Below, piece by piece: positions 35,396 to 44,140 of a DNA stretch of 44,140 nucleotides. Position 1 is the first letter of the stretch. The number at the start of each line of letters is the position of its first letter. The notes beneath the pieces were generated by a model that saw only the letters and a list, made by a program, of their open reading frames with translations, searched no databases and was not told the origin of the DNA. Source of the stretch: Clostridiales bacterium (GTDB taxonomy: Bacteria > Bacillota > Clostridia > Christensenellales > UBA1750); the NCBI GenBank assembly GCA_015056005.1, contig SVHB01000010.1:1-44140 (forward strand), given 5' to 3'. A program made the position numbers and the translations under genes.

Positions 35396-37779
35396 ACGCC
35401 CTTTGCCCCGATAGTAATTCTATCGCCTGCAAGTCCTTCTCCGCTGACCGAAACGGTTATTTCTCCGGGTTCGGTTTTGGCTTTGATGCATGCGACAAGG
35501 TATCCCGCAAGCGCTTTCTTATCCGCTCTTGCAAACGATTCGGTTTCCCTTTGGTCGCCTGCGTCGGTGGTCAGAAGCTTTCCTGCGCCCGTAACTTCAA
35601 ACGTGAGCCTGTTGTTTGCATTGGGGCAAACGACTCCGTCCTTATCGACAATGGCTGCCGTTACATACACAAGATCGTCGCCGTCTGCACAAATAGCGCT
35701 GCGCTCGGCGTAAAGCTTTATCATATTTGGCTTATCTGCGGTTTTTACTTGCGCTCTTGCTGCTTCAAGCCCGTTTTCATCGTAGGCGATGGCTGTGAGG
35801 GTTCCCGGCGCATAAACCGCGTTGTTCCAGACCCTGCGATAGCGCTCTATGGCGTCATCGGCCTTCGGTCTGCGTCTGCCGAAAGACACGCCGTTTATGA
35901 ACAGCTCGACCTCGGGATAGTTTGTATATACATGAACGGGGATCTCCTTGCCTTCCATGCCCTCCCAATTCCAATGCGGGAATACATGCAGGACGGGCTC
36001 CTTGCTCCACCTTGCTTTATAGCCGTAATAGCGGTTCTTTTTTAGCCCTGCAAGGTCGACTATTCCGAAATATGAGCTGCGCGAGGGCCATTCGTCGTAG
36101 TATGGGGTGGGCTCTCCAAGATAATCAAAGCCTGTCCACACAAATTCGCCTGCGACGTAATCCAGATCGTCCTGAGCCTCCCATTCGATCTCGGGTATGC
36201 TTGCCCAAGGCGGAGCACCAAGCTCGTAGGCCGATACTGTCAGGTCGTCATGCTTTTTGACAGGGCGCTCATGCTGCGCGGGCAGCTTGTACACGCCTCT
36301 TGTGGATACACAGGAAGCGGTCTCGGAGCCGTAGAGCGGCTTATCCGGGTGAGCTTCATGCAGCTGCCTGTACAGGTGGGGCTTGTAATTCAATCCCACA
36401 ATGTCAATAAAATCCGTCAGATGGTTTTCAAATGCGGGGAGCGGTCTGTCAAGGCCTGCTGTGATCGGGCGGGTGGGATCGAATTTCCTTGTCGTATCCG
36501 CCAAAAGCTTAGCGGCGCGCCAGCCATCCTTTTGCTCCTGCTCGCCTATCTCGTTGCCTATGGACCAGAGCACGATGGAGGGATGATTTCTATCCCTCTT
36601 TACGATAGCCTCGACATCCTTTTTGGCATGCTCTGAAAAATATTTGGCATAGCCGTTTTTGACCTTGGGAGTATGCCATTCATCGAAGAATTCGTCCATC
36701 ACAACAAAACCCATCTTATCGCAAAGCTCCAAAAGCTCGGGCGCGGGAGGGTTGTGGCTGGTTCTTATTGCGTTCACGCCCATTGAGCGCAGTATATCAA
36801 GCTGGCGTTTGAGCGCGGAAACATTGAGCGCAGCGCCCAGAGAACCAAGATCGTGGTGCATGCAAACGCCGCTCAGTTTTACTTCTCTGCCGTTGAGGAT
36901 AAAGCCTTCGTTTGCGGTAAATTCAAACGAGCGCAGGCCGAAAATGACGGTATCGGAATCAAGCTGCGTCCCGTTTTCGTCCAGAAGCGTTATTTCGGCT
37001 CTGTAAAGCATGGGCGAATCGATGTCCCATCTTACAGGTTCGGGTATTGTAAAAATCCCCGAAAGCTCGCCGAAGGCTTTGCCCTGCTCAGATTCCGAAA
37101 CGAGCTCGCCTGTGGGAGATGTTATCTTCACGTTCATCCTGACAGACTGATCGCCGCTGTGCTCTGCCGATATCAAGATGGACGCAAATTTATCGGTGAG
37201 CTCTGTTTGGCGCACCAAAATGCCGTTATACGCGATATGCGTTTTGTTTTTAATCACAAGGCGGGCGTTTCTGTAAATGCCTGCGCCCGGGTACCAGCGG
37301 GAGCAGTCCTCATAAACCGATGCCGCAACTGCTATCAGGTTCTTTTCGCCGAAGACCACATAATCTGAGATATCGACGCTGAAGGATTTATAGCCGAAAT
37401 GATTGAAATAAACATGCTTTCCGTTCACATAGATATTGGAATCCCACATGATCCCGTCGAATTCAAGAAAAACGGCTCTGCCTGTATCAGCTGCGTCGAT
37501 ATTTATCCATTTGCGGTAAACGCCTAAGCCGACTATGGGCAGCGCCCCTGTGCGGCCTGTATGGGCGATGGACTTGGTTATGCCGTCCTGCACGACGGAT
37601 CGGTAGGATGCGTCGTTTTCTGACTCAAAAATGCCGTTTGCGGCCCAATCGTGGGGTATGCGCACGCTTTCCCAGCCGTTATCGTCAAAAGAGGGTGAAA
37701 AGACTTCTTCGGGGGCTGCGCCGTCTTTATACAGCCTGAACTTGAAATCATCGCGGAGCTTTTGAGTATATCTTCCCAT
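35377..37779 (-). CDS. Glycoside hydrolase family 2 (beta-galactosidase-type)
   Basis: RIPHDW, YRKWI, CMHHDLG, MGVNAIRTSHNPPAPELLELCDKMGFVVMDEFFDEW, SIGNEIGE. Confidence 0.93.
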   Translation of the reverse strand: MGRYTQKLRDDFKFRLYKDGAAPEEVFSPSFDDNGWESVRIPHDWAANGIFESENDASYRSVVQDGITKSIAHTGRTGALPIVGLGVYRKWINIDAADTGRAVFLEFDGIMWDSNIYVNGKHVYFNHFGYKSFSVDISDYVVFGEKNLIAVAASVYEDCSRWYPGAGIYRNARLVIKNKTHIAYNGILVRQTELTDKFASILISAEHSGDQSVRMNVKITSPTGELVSESEQGKAFGELSGIFTIPEPVRWDIDSPMLYRAEITLLDENGTQLDSDTVIFGLRSFEFTANEGFILNGREVKLSGVCMHHDLGSLGAALNVSALKRQLDILRSMGVNAIRTSHNPPAPELLELCDKMGFVVMDEFFDEWHTPKVKNGYAKYFSEHAKKDVEAIVKRDRNHPSIVLWSIGNEIGEQEQKDGWRAAKLLADTTRKFDPTRPITAGLDRPLPAFENHLTDFIDIVGLNYKPHLYRQLHEAHPDKPLYGSETASCVSTRGVYKLPAQHERPVKKHDDLTVSAYELGAPPWASIPEIEWEAQDDLDYVAGEFVWTGFDYLGEPTPYYDEWPSRSSYFGIVDLAGLKKNRYYGYKARWSKEPVLHVFPHWNWEGMEGKEIPVHVYTNYPEVELFINGVSFGRRRPKADDAIERYRRVWNNAVYAPGTLTAIAYDENGLEAARAQVKTADKPNMIKLYAERSAICADGDDLVYVTAAIVDKDGVVCPNANNRLTFEVTGAGKLLTTDAGDQRETESFARADKKALAGYLVACIKAKTEPGEITVSVSGEGLAGDRITIGAKGVRGVRA

Positions 37780-37862
37780 TGTGTACCTCCGTTTTATAAA
37801 GATTCGATTTTGTTTTTTTACAGTATAACAGAATATACTGTAAAAATAAACGGCATAAAAAC

Positions 37863-37890
37863 ACCCTCGGTCAAATATTTGACCGAGGGT
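37863..37890. terminator. Perfect inverted repeat downstream of the M20 amidohydrolase gene
   Basis: ACCCTCGGTCAAATATTTGACCGAGGGT; T-run on the minus strand. Confidence 0.8.
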
Positions 37891-37911
37891 ATAAGTTTTA
37901 ATGCGCTTGAT

Positions 37912-39351
37912 TTAGAAGGTACCGCCCACGGGGGTGGGAACTGCGTCTGCGGGGATGGGGCAATTATAGCCCGCTGCGGACTTTTTCTTGAACTCTTCGG
38001 AAGCCTTTTCGATGATGGTGGGATCGTCGATCATATCGATAACGGCTGCAGCCATGACCTTACCTGCGTTCAAAAGACCCTTATGACCGATGGAAGACTT
38101 GGCGGTGCAGACATTCTGCCAGGAATGTCCGGGGCTGCCGGCTGCAAAGCAAACGGTGCGGATCTGCGCGGTGGGGGTCTGCCAGCTTACATCGCCGACA
38201 TCGGTGGAACCGGGGCGGGTGATCCCGCTGGGATAGTAGGGGATAAGGAAATCGTTGAGGGGACGGGTACCGTTCTGAGTCTTTTCGATAACCAGATCCA
38301 TGATCTTGTCGTCGTTGCCCTCGCCGGTGCCGGGGAGCCTGGTCTTGGTGTAGGTCTTTGCAAGCTCGGTGGCGTAAGCGAAGTCTTCTTCGTCAAACTG
38401 AGCTACGCCGATCTCCTCAAAATTCTTATAAAGCAGCTGCTCTAAGGTGACATTGTTGAGAACGTCTGCGGTGCCGTCGATGAAACGGATCTTCATCTCG
38501 GTCTCTGTCATCATGGCTGCGGCTTCGGCGATCTTATCGACCCTTGCCTGAAGTTTGAGCGCTTCGTTTACGTTGACCGCGCGGACCATGTACAGCACCT
38601 GAGCGGTGGGCTGAACGACGTTGGGGGAGTTTCCGCCGCCGTCGGTGATGGCGTAGTGTATCCTTGCGCTGGAGGGCATGTGTTCTCTTAAGAACTGCAC
38701 GCCGATGTTCATGAGCTCGACAGCGTCAAGTGCGCTGCGGCCGAATTCGGGAGCGCCGGCTGCGTGGGAAGCAAGACCGGTGAACTTGTATTCCTTCTGG
38801 ATGCAGGAAAGGTTGGAGGTTGCGGAAACGCCGTTGGAATCGCCGGGATGCCAGGAGATTGCAGCATCAAGGTTTCGCCATGCGTTATCCCTTGCCATGA
38901 ACGCCTTGCCCGCGCCGCCTTCTTCACCGGGGCAGCCGTAGAAAATGACGGTACCGCTCTTTTTGGTTTCTTCAAGATAGCGCTTTACAGCAAATGCGGC
39001 GGCAAGAGAGCCCGCGCCCAGCATGTTGTGACCGCAGCCGTGACCGCAGCCGCCTTCCACGAGCTGCTTGCGCTCGGTGATGCCCGCGACCTGAGAAAGG
39101 CCGGAAAGCGCGTCAAATTCGCCCAAGATGCCGATTATGGGGCGACCGGAACCGAAAGAACCGGAAAACGCGGTGGGAACGCCGCAAATGCCCTTTTCAA
39201 CGGTGAAGCCTTCTTCTTCAAGGACTTTCAGATAAAGATCCATGGACTTATATTCCATAAGGGAAAGCTCTGCATATTCCCAAATTTTATCGCTGACTTC
39301 GGTAAAGATATCCGCTTTCTGATCGATAACTGAAAGAGCAGCTTTCTTCAT
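37912..39351 (-). CDS. M20 family amidohydrolase (AbgB-like)
   Basis: GILGEFDALSGLSQVAG, GCGHGCGHNMLGAGSLAAAFAVK, YGCPGEEGGAGKAFM. Confidence 0.9.
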   Translation of the reverse strand: MKKAALSVIDQKADIFTEVSDKIWEYAELSLMEYKSMDLYLKVLEEEGFTVEKGICGVPTAFSGSFGSGRPIIGILGEFDALSGLSQVAGITERKQLVEGGCGHGCGHNMLGAGSLAAAFAVKRYLEETKKSGTVIFYGCPGEEGGAGKAFMARDNAWRNLDAAISWHPGDSNGVSATSNLSCIQKEYKFTGLASHAAGAPEFGRSALDAVELMNIGVQFLREHMPSSARIHYAITDGGGNSPNVVQPTAQVLYMVRAVNVNEALKLQARVDKIAEAAAMMTETEMKIRFIDGTADVLNNVTLEQLLYKNFEEIGVAQFDEEDFAYATELAKTYTKTRLPGTGEGNDDKIMDLVIEKTQNGTRPLNDFLIPYYPSGITRPGSTDVGDVSWQTPTAQIRTVCFAAGSPGHSWQNVCTAKSSIGHKGLLNAGKVMAAAVIDMIDDPTIIEKASEEFKKKSAAGYNCPIPADAVPTPVGGTF

Positions 39352-39416
39352 TATATATTACTCCTTTCATTATAAGAATGTCGGCGTAAGGGACGCCTCA
39401 CGCCGACAAACGCAGC

Positions 39417-40169
39417 TTAGTAAAGAACCTTGCCAAGGAATTCCTTGGTTCTGGGATTCTGAGGATCGCCGAAGATCTGCTCGGGCGGGCCTGCCTCTGC
39501 GATAATACCGGAATCCATGAACAGTATGCGGTCGGAAACCTCTTTGCAGAAACCCATTTCGTGGGTAACGATAACGGTGGTCATGCCTTCTGCAACAAGG
39601 TCTTTGATGACCTGCAGAACCTCGCCGACCATTTCGGGGTCAAGCGCGGAGGTGGGCTCGTCAAAGAGCATAACATCGGGCTCCATTGCAAGAGCACGAA
39701 CGATCGCAAGCCTCTGCTTCTGACCGCCGGAAAGACGGTTGGGATGCTGGGAAATTTTGTCGTAAAGGCCAACGCGCTTTAACAGGGATTCCGCCATCGC
39801 GTTTGCCTCGTCCTTGCTCTTTTTGCCAAGAAGCACGGGGGCAAGGGTGATGTTTTCAAGAACGGTCTTGTGGGGAAAGATGTTGAACAGCTGGAAAACC
39901 ATGCCCATCTTCTGCCTGTGGATGTTTACGTTTACACCCTTTGCGGTGATGTCGGTACCTTCAAATATGATCTGTCCTTTTTCGGGAGTCTCAAGAAGGT
40001 TCAGGCAGCGCAGGAAGGTGGATTTACCGCCGCCGGAAGGACCGATGATGGAAACAGCTTCGCCTCTTCTGATCTGTTCGTCAATGCCTCTTAAGACATG
40101 GAGCTGACCGAAGCTTTTATGAATGCCGCGGGTCTCTATCATGATTTCGTTTTTGATCTTATCAGTCAC
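39417..40169 (-). CDS. Polar amino acid ABC transporter ATP-binding protein (GlnQ-like)
   Basis: [63 protein letters not shown] start with ggagg RBS (ORF track extends upstream). Confidence 0.94.
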   Translation of the reverse strand: MTDKIKNEIMIETRGIHKSFGQLHVLRGIDEQIRRGEAVSIIGPSGGGKSTFLRCLNLLETPEKGQIIFEGTDITAKGVNVNIHRQKMGMVFQLFNIFPHKTVLENITLAPVLLGKKSKDEANAMAESLLKRVGLYDKISQHPNRLSGGQKQRLAIVRALAMEPDVMLFDEPTSALDPEMVGEVLQVIKDLVAEGMTTVIVTHEMGFCKEVSDRILFMDSGIIAEAGPPEQIFGDPQNPRTKEFLGKVLY

Positions 40170-40827
40170 CTTTGTGCAGCCTCCTTTCATAAAGTGCAAC
40201 AAGCTTGGACAGCGAGAAAGTCATTACGAAGTAAATAACACCGACGATGATCAAGGGCTCTATGACCAGATACAGAGCGCCGGAAATGGTCTTGTACTGA
40301 GTCATAAGGTCGCCGATGAAGAAGGTGGATGCAAGGGAGGTCTCCTTGGTGATCATGATGAACTCGTTGCAAAGAGAGGGAAGTATGTTCTTGATCGCCT
40401 GAGGAAGCACGATCCTGGTCATGGTCTGGAAACCGTTGAGACCAAGGGAGCGCGCGGCTTCGGTCTGACCGCGGTCGACCGCCTGAATACCGGAGCGGAA
40501 GATCTCGGAAACGTATGCCGAGCTGTTGACTATAAGCGCTATGGCTATACAGGCCTTCTTGGAAAGCTCCAGAGCCGGCAGCCAGTTGGGCAGCATGAAG
40601 TAGAAAAGATATAACTGCAGAAGAATAGGAGTACCACGGATGAATTCGATGTAAATGGCTGCGATCCACTGGAGCGGTTTGATTTTTGCCATCCTAAGAA
40701 GCGCGAGCAGCGCGCCTACGATTGCGCCGAAGAATACGGCTATCGCGGCAAGCTCAAGCGTTACGCCGATACCCTCTATAAAGAGGTTGCCGTATCGGGT
40801 TATGACTTTGATAATGTTATCGATCAA
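40162..40827 (-). CDS. Amino acid ABC transporter permease
   Basis: [68 protein letters not shown]. Confidence 0.95.
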   Translation of the reverse strand: MIDNIIKVITRYGNLFIEGIGVTLELAAIAVFFGAIVGALLALLRMAKIKPLQWIAAIYIEFIRGTPILLQLYLFYFMLPNWLPALELSKKACIAIALIVNSSAYVSEIFRSGIQAVDRGQTEAARSLGLNGFQTMTRIVLPQAIKNILPSLCNEFIMITKETSLASTFFIGDLMTQYKTISGALYLVIEPLIIVGVIYFVMTFSLSKLVALYERRLHKGD

Positions 40828-40855
40828 TTTTTTATCCCCTTTATACAGCGACCTG

Positions 40856-40881
40856 CTCCGGCACCGAGTCCGGCGCCGGAG
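40856..40881 (-). promoter_or_regulatory. GC-rich intra-operon stem-loop between binding-protein and permease genes
   Basis: GCTCCGGC...GCGCCGGAGC, no strong T-run. Confidence 0.5.
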
Positions 40882-40909
40882 CGATCGATATTATGCGTTT
40901 GCTTATATT

Positions 40910-41752
40910 TTAGTTGATGCCCAGAGATTCTGCAAGAGCAACAGCTTCGTCGTACCAGCCCTGATACAGGCCTTCGGTGTTCTTGCCCTTTTCAAGGATC
41001 TCGTTGACCTTCGCGGTGAGCTCATCCTCGCCCTTCTTCATGGCGATAACGGTGCCGTCGGAGGTGTAGTCAAAGTGGAAGTTGGTCATTGCAAGTTCGG
41101 GATAGTTGGCAATGTAGCTTTCGCCGTTGACCCAGGAGACCGCAAGACCGTCGACCTTGCCGTTGATGACTTCGAGGATAGCGGTGTCAAGGGAGGTGAT
41201 GGGCTGAGGAGTTGCCTCGGGGACCTGAGCGGTCAGAAGGTTCATCTGCAGGGAAGCGTTCTGAGCGCCGATGGTAAGACCTGCAAAATCTTCGGGATTG
41301 GCGTAATTTGCTGCGTTTTCTGCCAGCATGATGATGCCGTGACCCTTGGTCTCTCTGGTGTTGAGGTTATAGAAATCGGAAAGGTTCATGCTTTCCTTGC
41401 GCTCCTCGGTGGCTGCGAAACCGGAGATACCCATGTCAACGCTGCCCTGAGTGACGGCTGCCTGAACGGCGGTGAAGTCCATGGCTTCGATGACCAGCTC
41501 AACGCCGAGCTCTTCTGCGATGTAGTAAGCAAGGGAGATGTCCGCGCCCACGATGGAATCCTGACCGGTCTTGGAAATGTCAAGGAACTCGGAGGGAGCA
41601 AAGTCGGGGGAAGTAGCTATGGTAAGAACGCCTTCGTCAAGGATCTTTTCAAGCTTGTTTGCGTAAGTCTTGGGCTCTTCGGTCTTGGAAGAACAAGCGC
41701 AGAGGGTAAACATCATTATCGCGCAAAGTGCGATTGCGAGCAGTTTTTTCAT
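40910..41752 (-). CDS. Amino acid ABC transporter substrate-binding lipoprotein
   Basis: MKKLLAIALCAIMMFTLCACSSK lipobox; GVLTIATSPDFAPSEFLD, VGADISLAYYIAEELGVELVIEAMDF. Confidence 0.94.
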   Translation of the reverse strand: MKKLLAIALCAIMMFTLCACSSKTEEPKTYANKLEKILDEGVLTIATSPDFAPSEFLDISKTGQDSIVGADISLAYYIAEELGVELVIEAMDFTAVQAAVTQGSVDMGISGFAATEERKESMNLSDFYNLNTRETKGHGIIMLAENAANYANPEDFAGLTIGAQNASLQMNLLTAQVPEATPQPITSLDTAILEVINGKVDGLAVSWVNGESYIANYPELAMTNFHFDYTSDGTVIAMKKGEDELTAKVNEILEKGKNTEGLYQGWYDEAVALAESLGIN

Positions 41753-42049
41753 CGGTGGTTTCTCCTTATTATATAAAAATTTGTGTTTTCCCGTAACTCA
41801 TGTTACGTGTTGTATTATACTTGCATAAGCATAAAATAGCAATCGTAAAATACAGAAAAATATAATAAAATAACAGTAAAATGTGATAAAAATATGCGCA
41901 ACGCTCGTTATAAGTAAAATGTTCGGTAAAATACTTTCGTATAATCAAGAAATCAAAAATATGCAGATAAATATTCCGTATTATTTCTGTATATTTGGCT
42001 GTATATCTGCGTATATATGCCTTTGGGCAAAAAGTATGGAAATAAGCTC

Positions 42050-42128
42050 TTGATTTCCTTGTGATAATAATGGTATAATTCATAGGGCACCCAAGAAAGT
42101 CCCCGTTTTCAGGGGACTTATTTTTTTG
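42050..42128 (+). promoter_or_regulatory. Promoter followed immediately by a terminator-like hairpin upstream of the DUF1846 gene
   Basis: TTGATT (42050)-18 nt-TATAAT (42074); AAGTCCCC-gttttca-GGGGACTT (42097-42119) then T-run. Confidence 0.6.
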
Positions 42129-42149
42129 TTTTTTGTAAGGGGTATCAAA

Positions 42150-43634
42150 ATGCATCAGCTGGGTTTTGACAACGAAAAGTATCTTAAACTTCAATCCGAA
42201 AAAATAACCGAAAGGATCAGCAATTTTGACGGCAAGCTCTACCTTGAGTTCGGCGGCAAGCTCTTTGACGATTATCATGCTTCAAGAGTGCTGCCCGGCT
42301 TTAAGCCCGACAGCAAGGTAAGGCTTCTTTGTGAGCTTTCCGACAGAACGGAGATAATTGTTACCATTTCCGCAGATGATATAGAGAAGAACAAGCGCCG
42401 CGGCGACCTTGGCATTACCTATGACCAGGACGCAATGAGGCTCATCGACGCTTTCCGCGGGATAGGTCTCTATGTCGGCAGTGTTGTCATCACCAGATTC
42501 AATAACCAGAATGCGGCTGTGCGCTTTGAAAAGCAGCTTATCGCACAGGGGCTGAAGGTGTATCATCACTATGCCATCCCCAACTATCCCGCAGATGTTT
42601 CTCTCATAGTCAGCGACGAGGGCTACGGCAGGAACGATTATATCGAAACCACAAGACCTCTGGTCGTAATTACCGCCCCCGGTCCCGGCACCGGCAAAAT
42701 GGCAACCTGCCTGAGCCAGCTTTATCACGACCATAAAAGAGGCATCAAGAGCGGATACGCCAAGTTTGAGACCTTCCCGGTCTGGAATCTGCCCTTAAAG
42801 CACCCCGTGAACCTTGCTTATGAAGCGGCGACTGCGAACCTTAACGACGTCAACATGATAGACCCCTTCCATCTTGACGCCTATAACGAGACCGCGGTAA
42901 ATTATAACCGCGATATCGAGATATTCCCCGTGCTCAGCGAAATGATGAGGCGCATATACGGCTCATCCCCCTATAAGAGCCCCACTGATATGGGCGTAAA
43001 CATGGTCGGCAACTGCATAATTGACGATGAGATCACAAGAAGAGCCAGCGAGCAGGAGATCATCAGAAGATATTATGCGGCTTCCTGCAATTTCAGAAAA
43101 GGTCTGACTTCAAGGGACGAAGTATATAAGATAGAACTGCTCATGCGTCAGCTGGGCATATCCAGCGATGACCGCCCCGTGGTCAAGGCGGCGCTTAACA
43201 GAGCCGAGATCACAGGCGAACCCGCAGCAGCCCTTCAGCTGCCCGACGGAAGGGTGATCGACGGCAAGACCTCGGAGCTTTTGGGCGCATCATCGGCGCT
43301 GCTTTTGAATGCGCTTAAAGAGCTTGCGGGAATAAGCGACGAGATCCACCTCATCTCCCCCATTATCATCGAGCCCATACAGGCGCTCAAGGTGGGCTAT
43401 ATGGGCAATAATAACCCAAGGCTCCATACCGACGAAGTGCTCATAGCGCTTTCCATCTGCGCCGCGACCAACCCGATGGCGGAGCTTGCCATGAACCAGC
43501 TGAGCAAGCTGCGCGGCTGCGAAGCTCACTCCACGGTCATCCTCTCCCATGTCGACGAAAATGTTTTCCAGAAGCTTGGCGTGAACCTGACCAGCGAGCC
43601 CGTTTATCAGACCAAGCAGCTCTTCCATAAGTGA
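42150..43634 (+). CDS. DUF1846 domain-containing protein
   Basis: GFDNEKYLKLQSEKITERISNFDGKLYLEFGGKLFDDYHASRVLPGF...; start ATG 42150 after aagggg. Confidence 0.9.
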   Translation: MHQLGFDNEKYLKLQSEKITERISNFDGKLYLEFGGKLFDDYHASRVLPGFKPDSKVRLLCELSDRTEIIVTISADDIEKNKRRGDLGITYDQDAMRLIDAFRGIGLYVGSVVITRFNNQNAAVRFEKQLIAQGLKVYHHYAIPNYPADVSLIVSDEGYGRNDYIETTRPLVVITAPGPGTGKMATCLSQLYHDHKRGIKSGYAKFETFPVWNLPLKHPVNLAYEAATANLNDVNMIDPFHLDAYNETAVNYNRDIEIFPVLSEMMRRIYGSSPYKSPTDMGVNMVGNCIIDDEITRRASEQEIIRRYYAASCNFRKGLTSRDEVYKIELLMRQLGISSDDRPVVKAALNRAEITGEPAAALQLPDGRVIDGKTSELLGASSALLLNALKELAGISDEIHLISPIIIEPIQALKVGYMGNNNPRLHTDEVLIALSICAATNPMAELAMNQLSKLRGCEAHSTVILSHVDENVFQKLGVNLTSEPVYQTKQLFHK

Positions 43635-43651
43635 GATTGCACCCTTGGTGC

Positions 43652-44140
43652 AGCGATATTCACTTCGTGAGCGATATTTCCCTTCGGGAAGCGATATGCG
43701 CCTGCGGCGCGCGATATGTGCGCGGGCATGGGTTTGAGGCTTATCACAAGTAACTAAAAACTCAAACCATGTATTTTCGCTGTCGTATGTATCCGCGCAC
43801 GCGGATACTTTGACACGGCTTGAATCAGCTCTCGCAGAACAGAAACGGCCGATGAGCCGTCCCAAATCTCCACAGAATAACCGCCCTTAAAAGCAATCAC
43901 GAGGAACCCATACTTTACGGGTTCCTCGTAAGCTAACGTATAAAATTACTCGTCCGCGTCTCGGGATAAACCCGAGCCGGGCTTTGGCTAAAAACAGTCC
44001 ACCGGACTGTTTTCTTAACGCGTCGCCCCCAAAAGCCGCGGGATCCAAGGGATGCAATCCCTTGGTCGGATGGGGCTTGGGGAAGGGTGAAACCCTTCAC
44101 CAAAAACCCGTCCTCCTAAATCGTCACTTCGTGAGCGATA
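43652..44140. repeat. Mosaic hairpin repeat block C, with GCGATAT hairpin arrays on both sides, running off the window
   Basis: gcgatat tcacttcgtga gcgatat ttcccttcgggaa gcgatat gcgcctgcggcgc gcgatat; cgaggaacccatactttacgggttcctcg; gccgcgggatccaagggatgcaatcccttgg; final tcacttcgtgagcgata. Confidence 0.8.

Noticed and set aside
40655-41776. 373-aa plus-strand ORF
   Set aside because: Antisense to a clear amino-acid ABC permease and binding protein.
43290-43865. 191-aa minus-strand ORF overlapping DUF1846 3' end and repeat block C
   Set aside because: Mostly antisense to DUF1846 and otherwise repeat sequence.

Overview
The window has three parts. (1) 1 to ~9516 is the right end of an AT-rich genomic island. 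It carries a tight co-directional operon: Vsr nick endonuclease, M.HpaII-like C5 methyltransferase, HpaII-family restriction endonuclease, second C5 methyltransferase, ParB-domain protein, AAA ATPase with TOPRIM-like motifs, and D12-class adenine methyltransferase. TnpV-like and HTH mobile-element genes follow, and the island ends at a 3' remnant of a tRNA-Ser(CGA), read here as an attachment site. (2) ~9.7-43.6 kb is a higher-GC chromosomal backbone of a Clostridia-type Firmicute: ZIP transporter, an orphan solute-binding lipoprotein next to a membrane-anchored LuxR regulator, an SPFH/TPM/zinc-ribbon cluster, ABC exporter, CPBP protease, rlmH, uppP, SNF2 helicase, GH2, M20 amidohydrolase, polar amino-acid ABC transporter and a DUF1846 protein. 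(3) Interspersed in the backbone are mosaic non-coding repeat blocks (28.9-29.55 kb, 34.93-35.4 kb, 43.65 kb to the window end, and a related array at 9.55-9.74 kb) built from many short hairpins. Between copies, stems change by compensatory substitution while loops and flanks stay constant. The strongest leads are this hairpin repeat family, the ParB + ATPase/TOPRIM pair in the restriction island, and the zinc-ribbon/SPFH/TPM cluster. All calls are by reading only; no database search was run.
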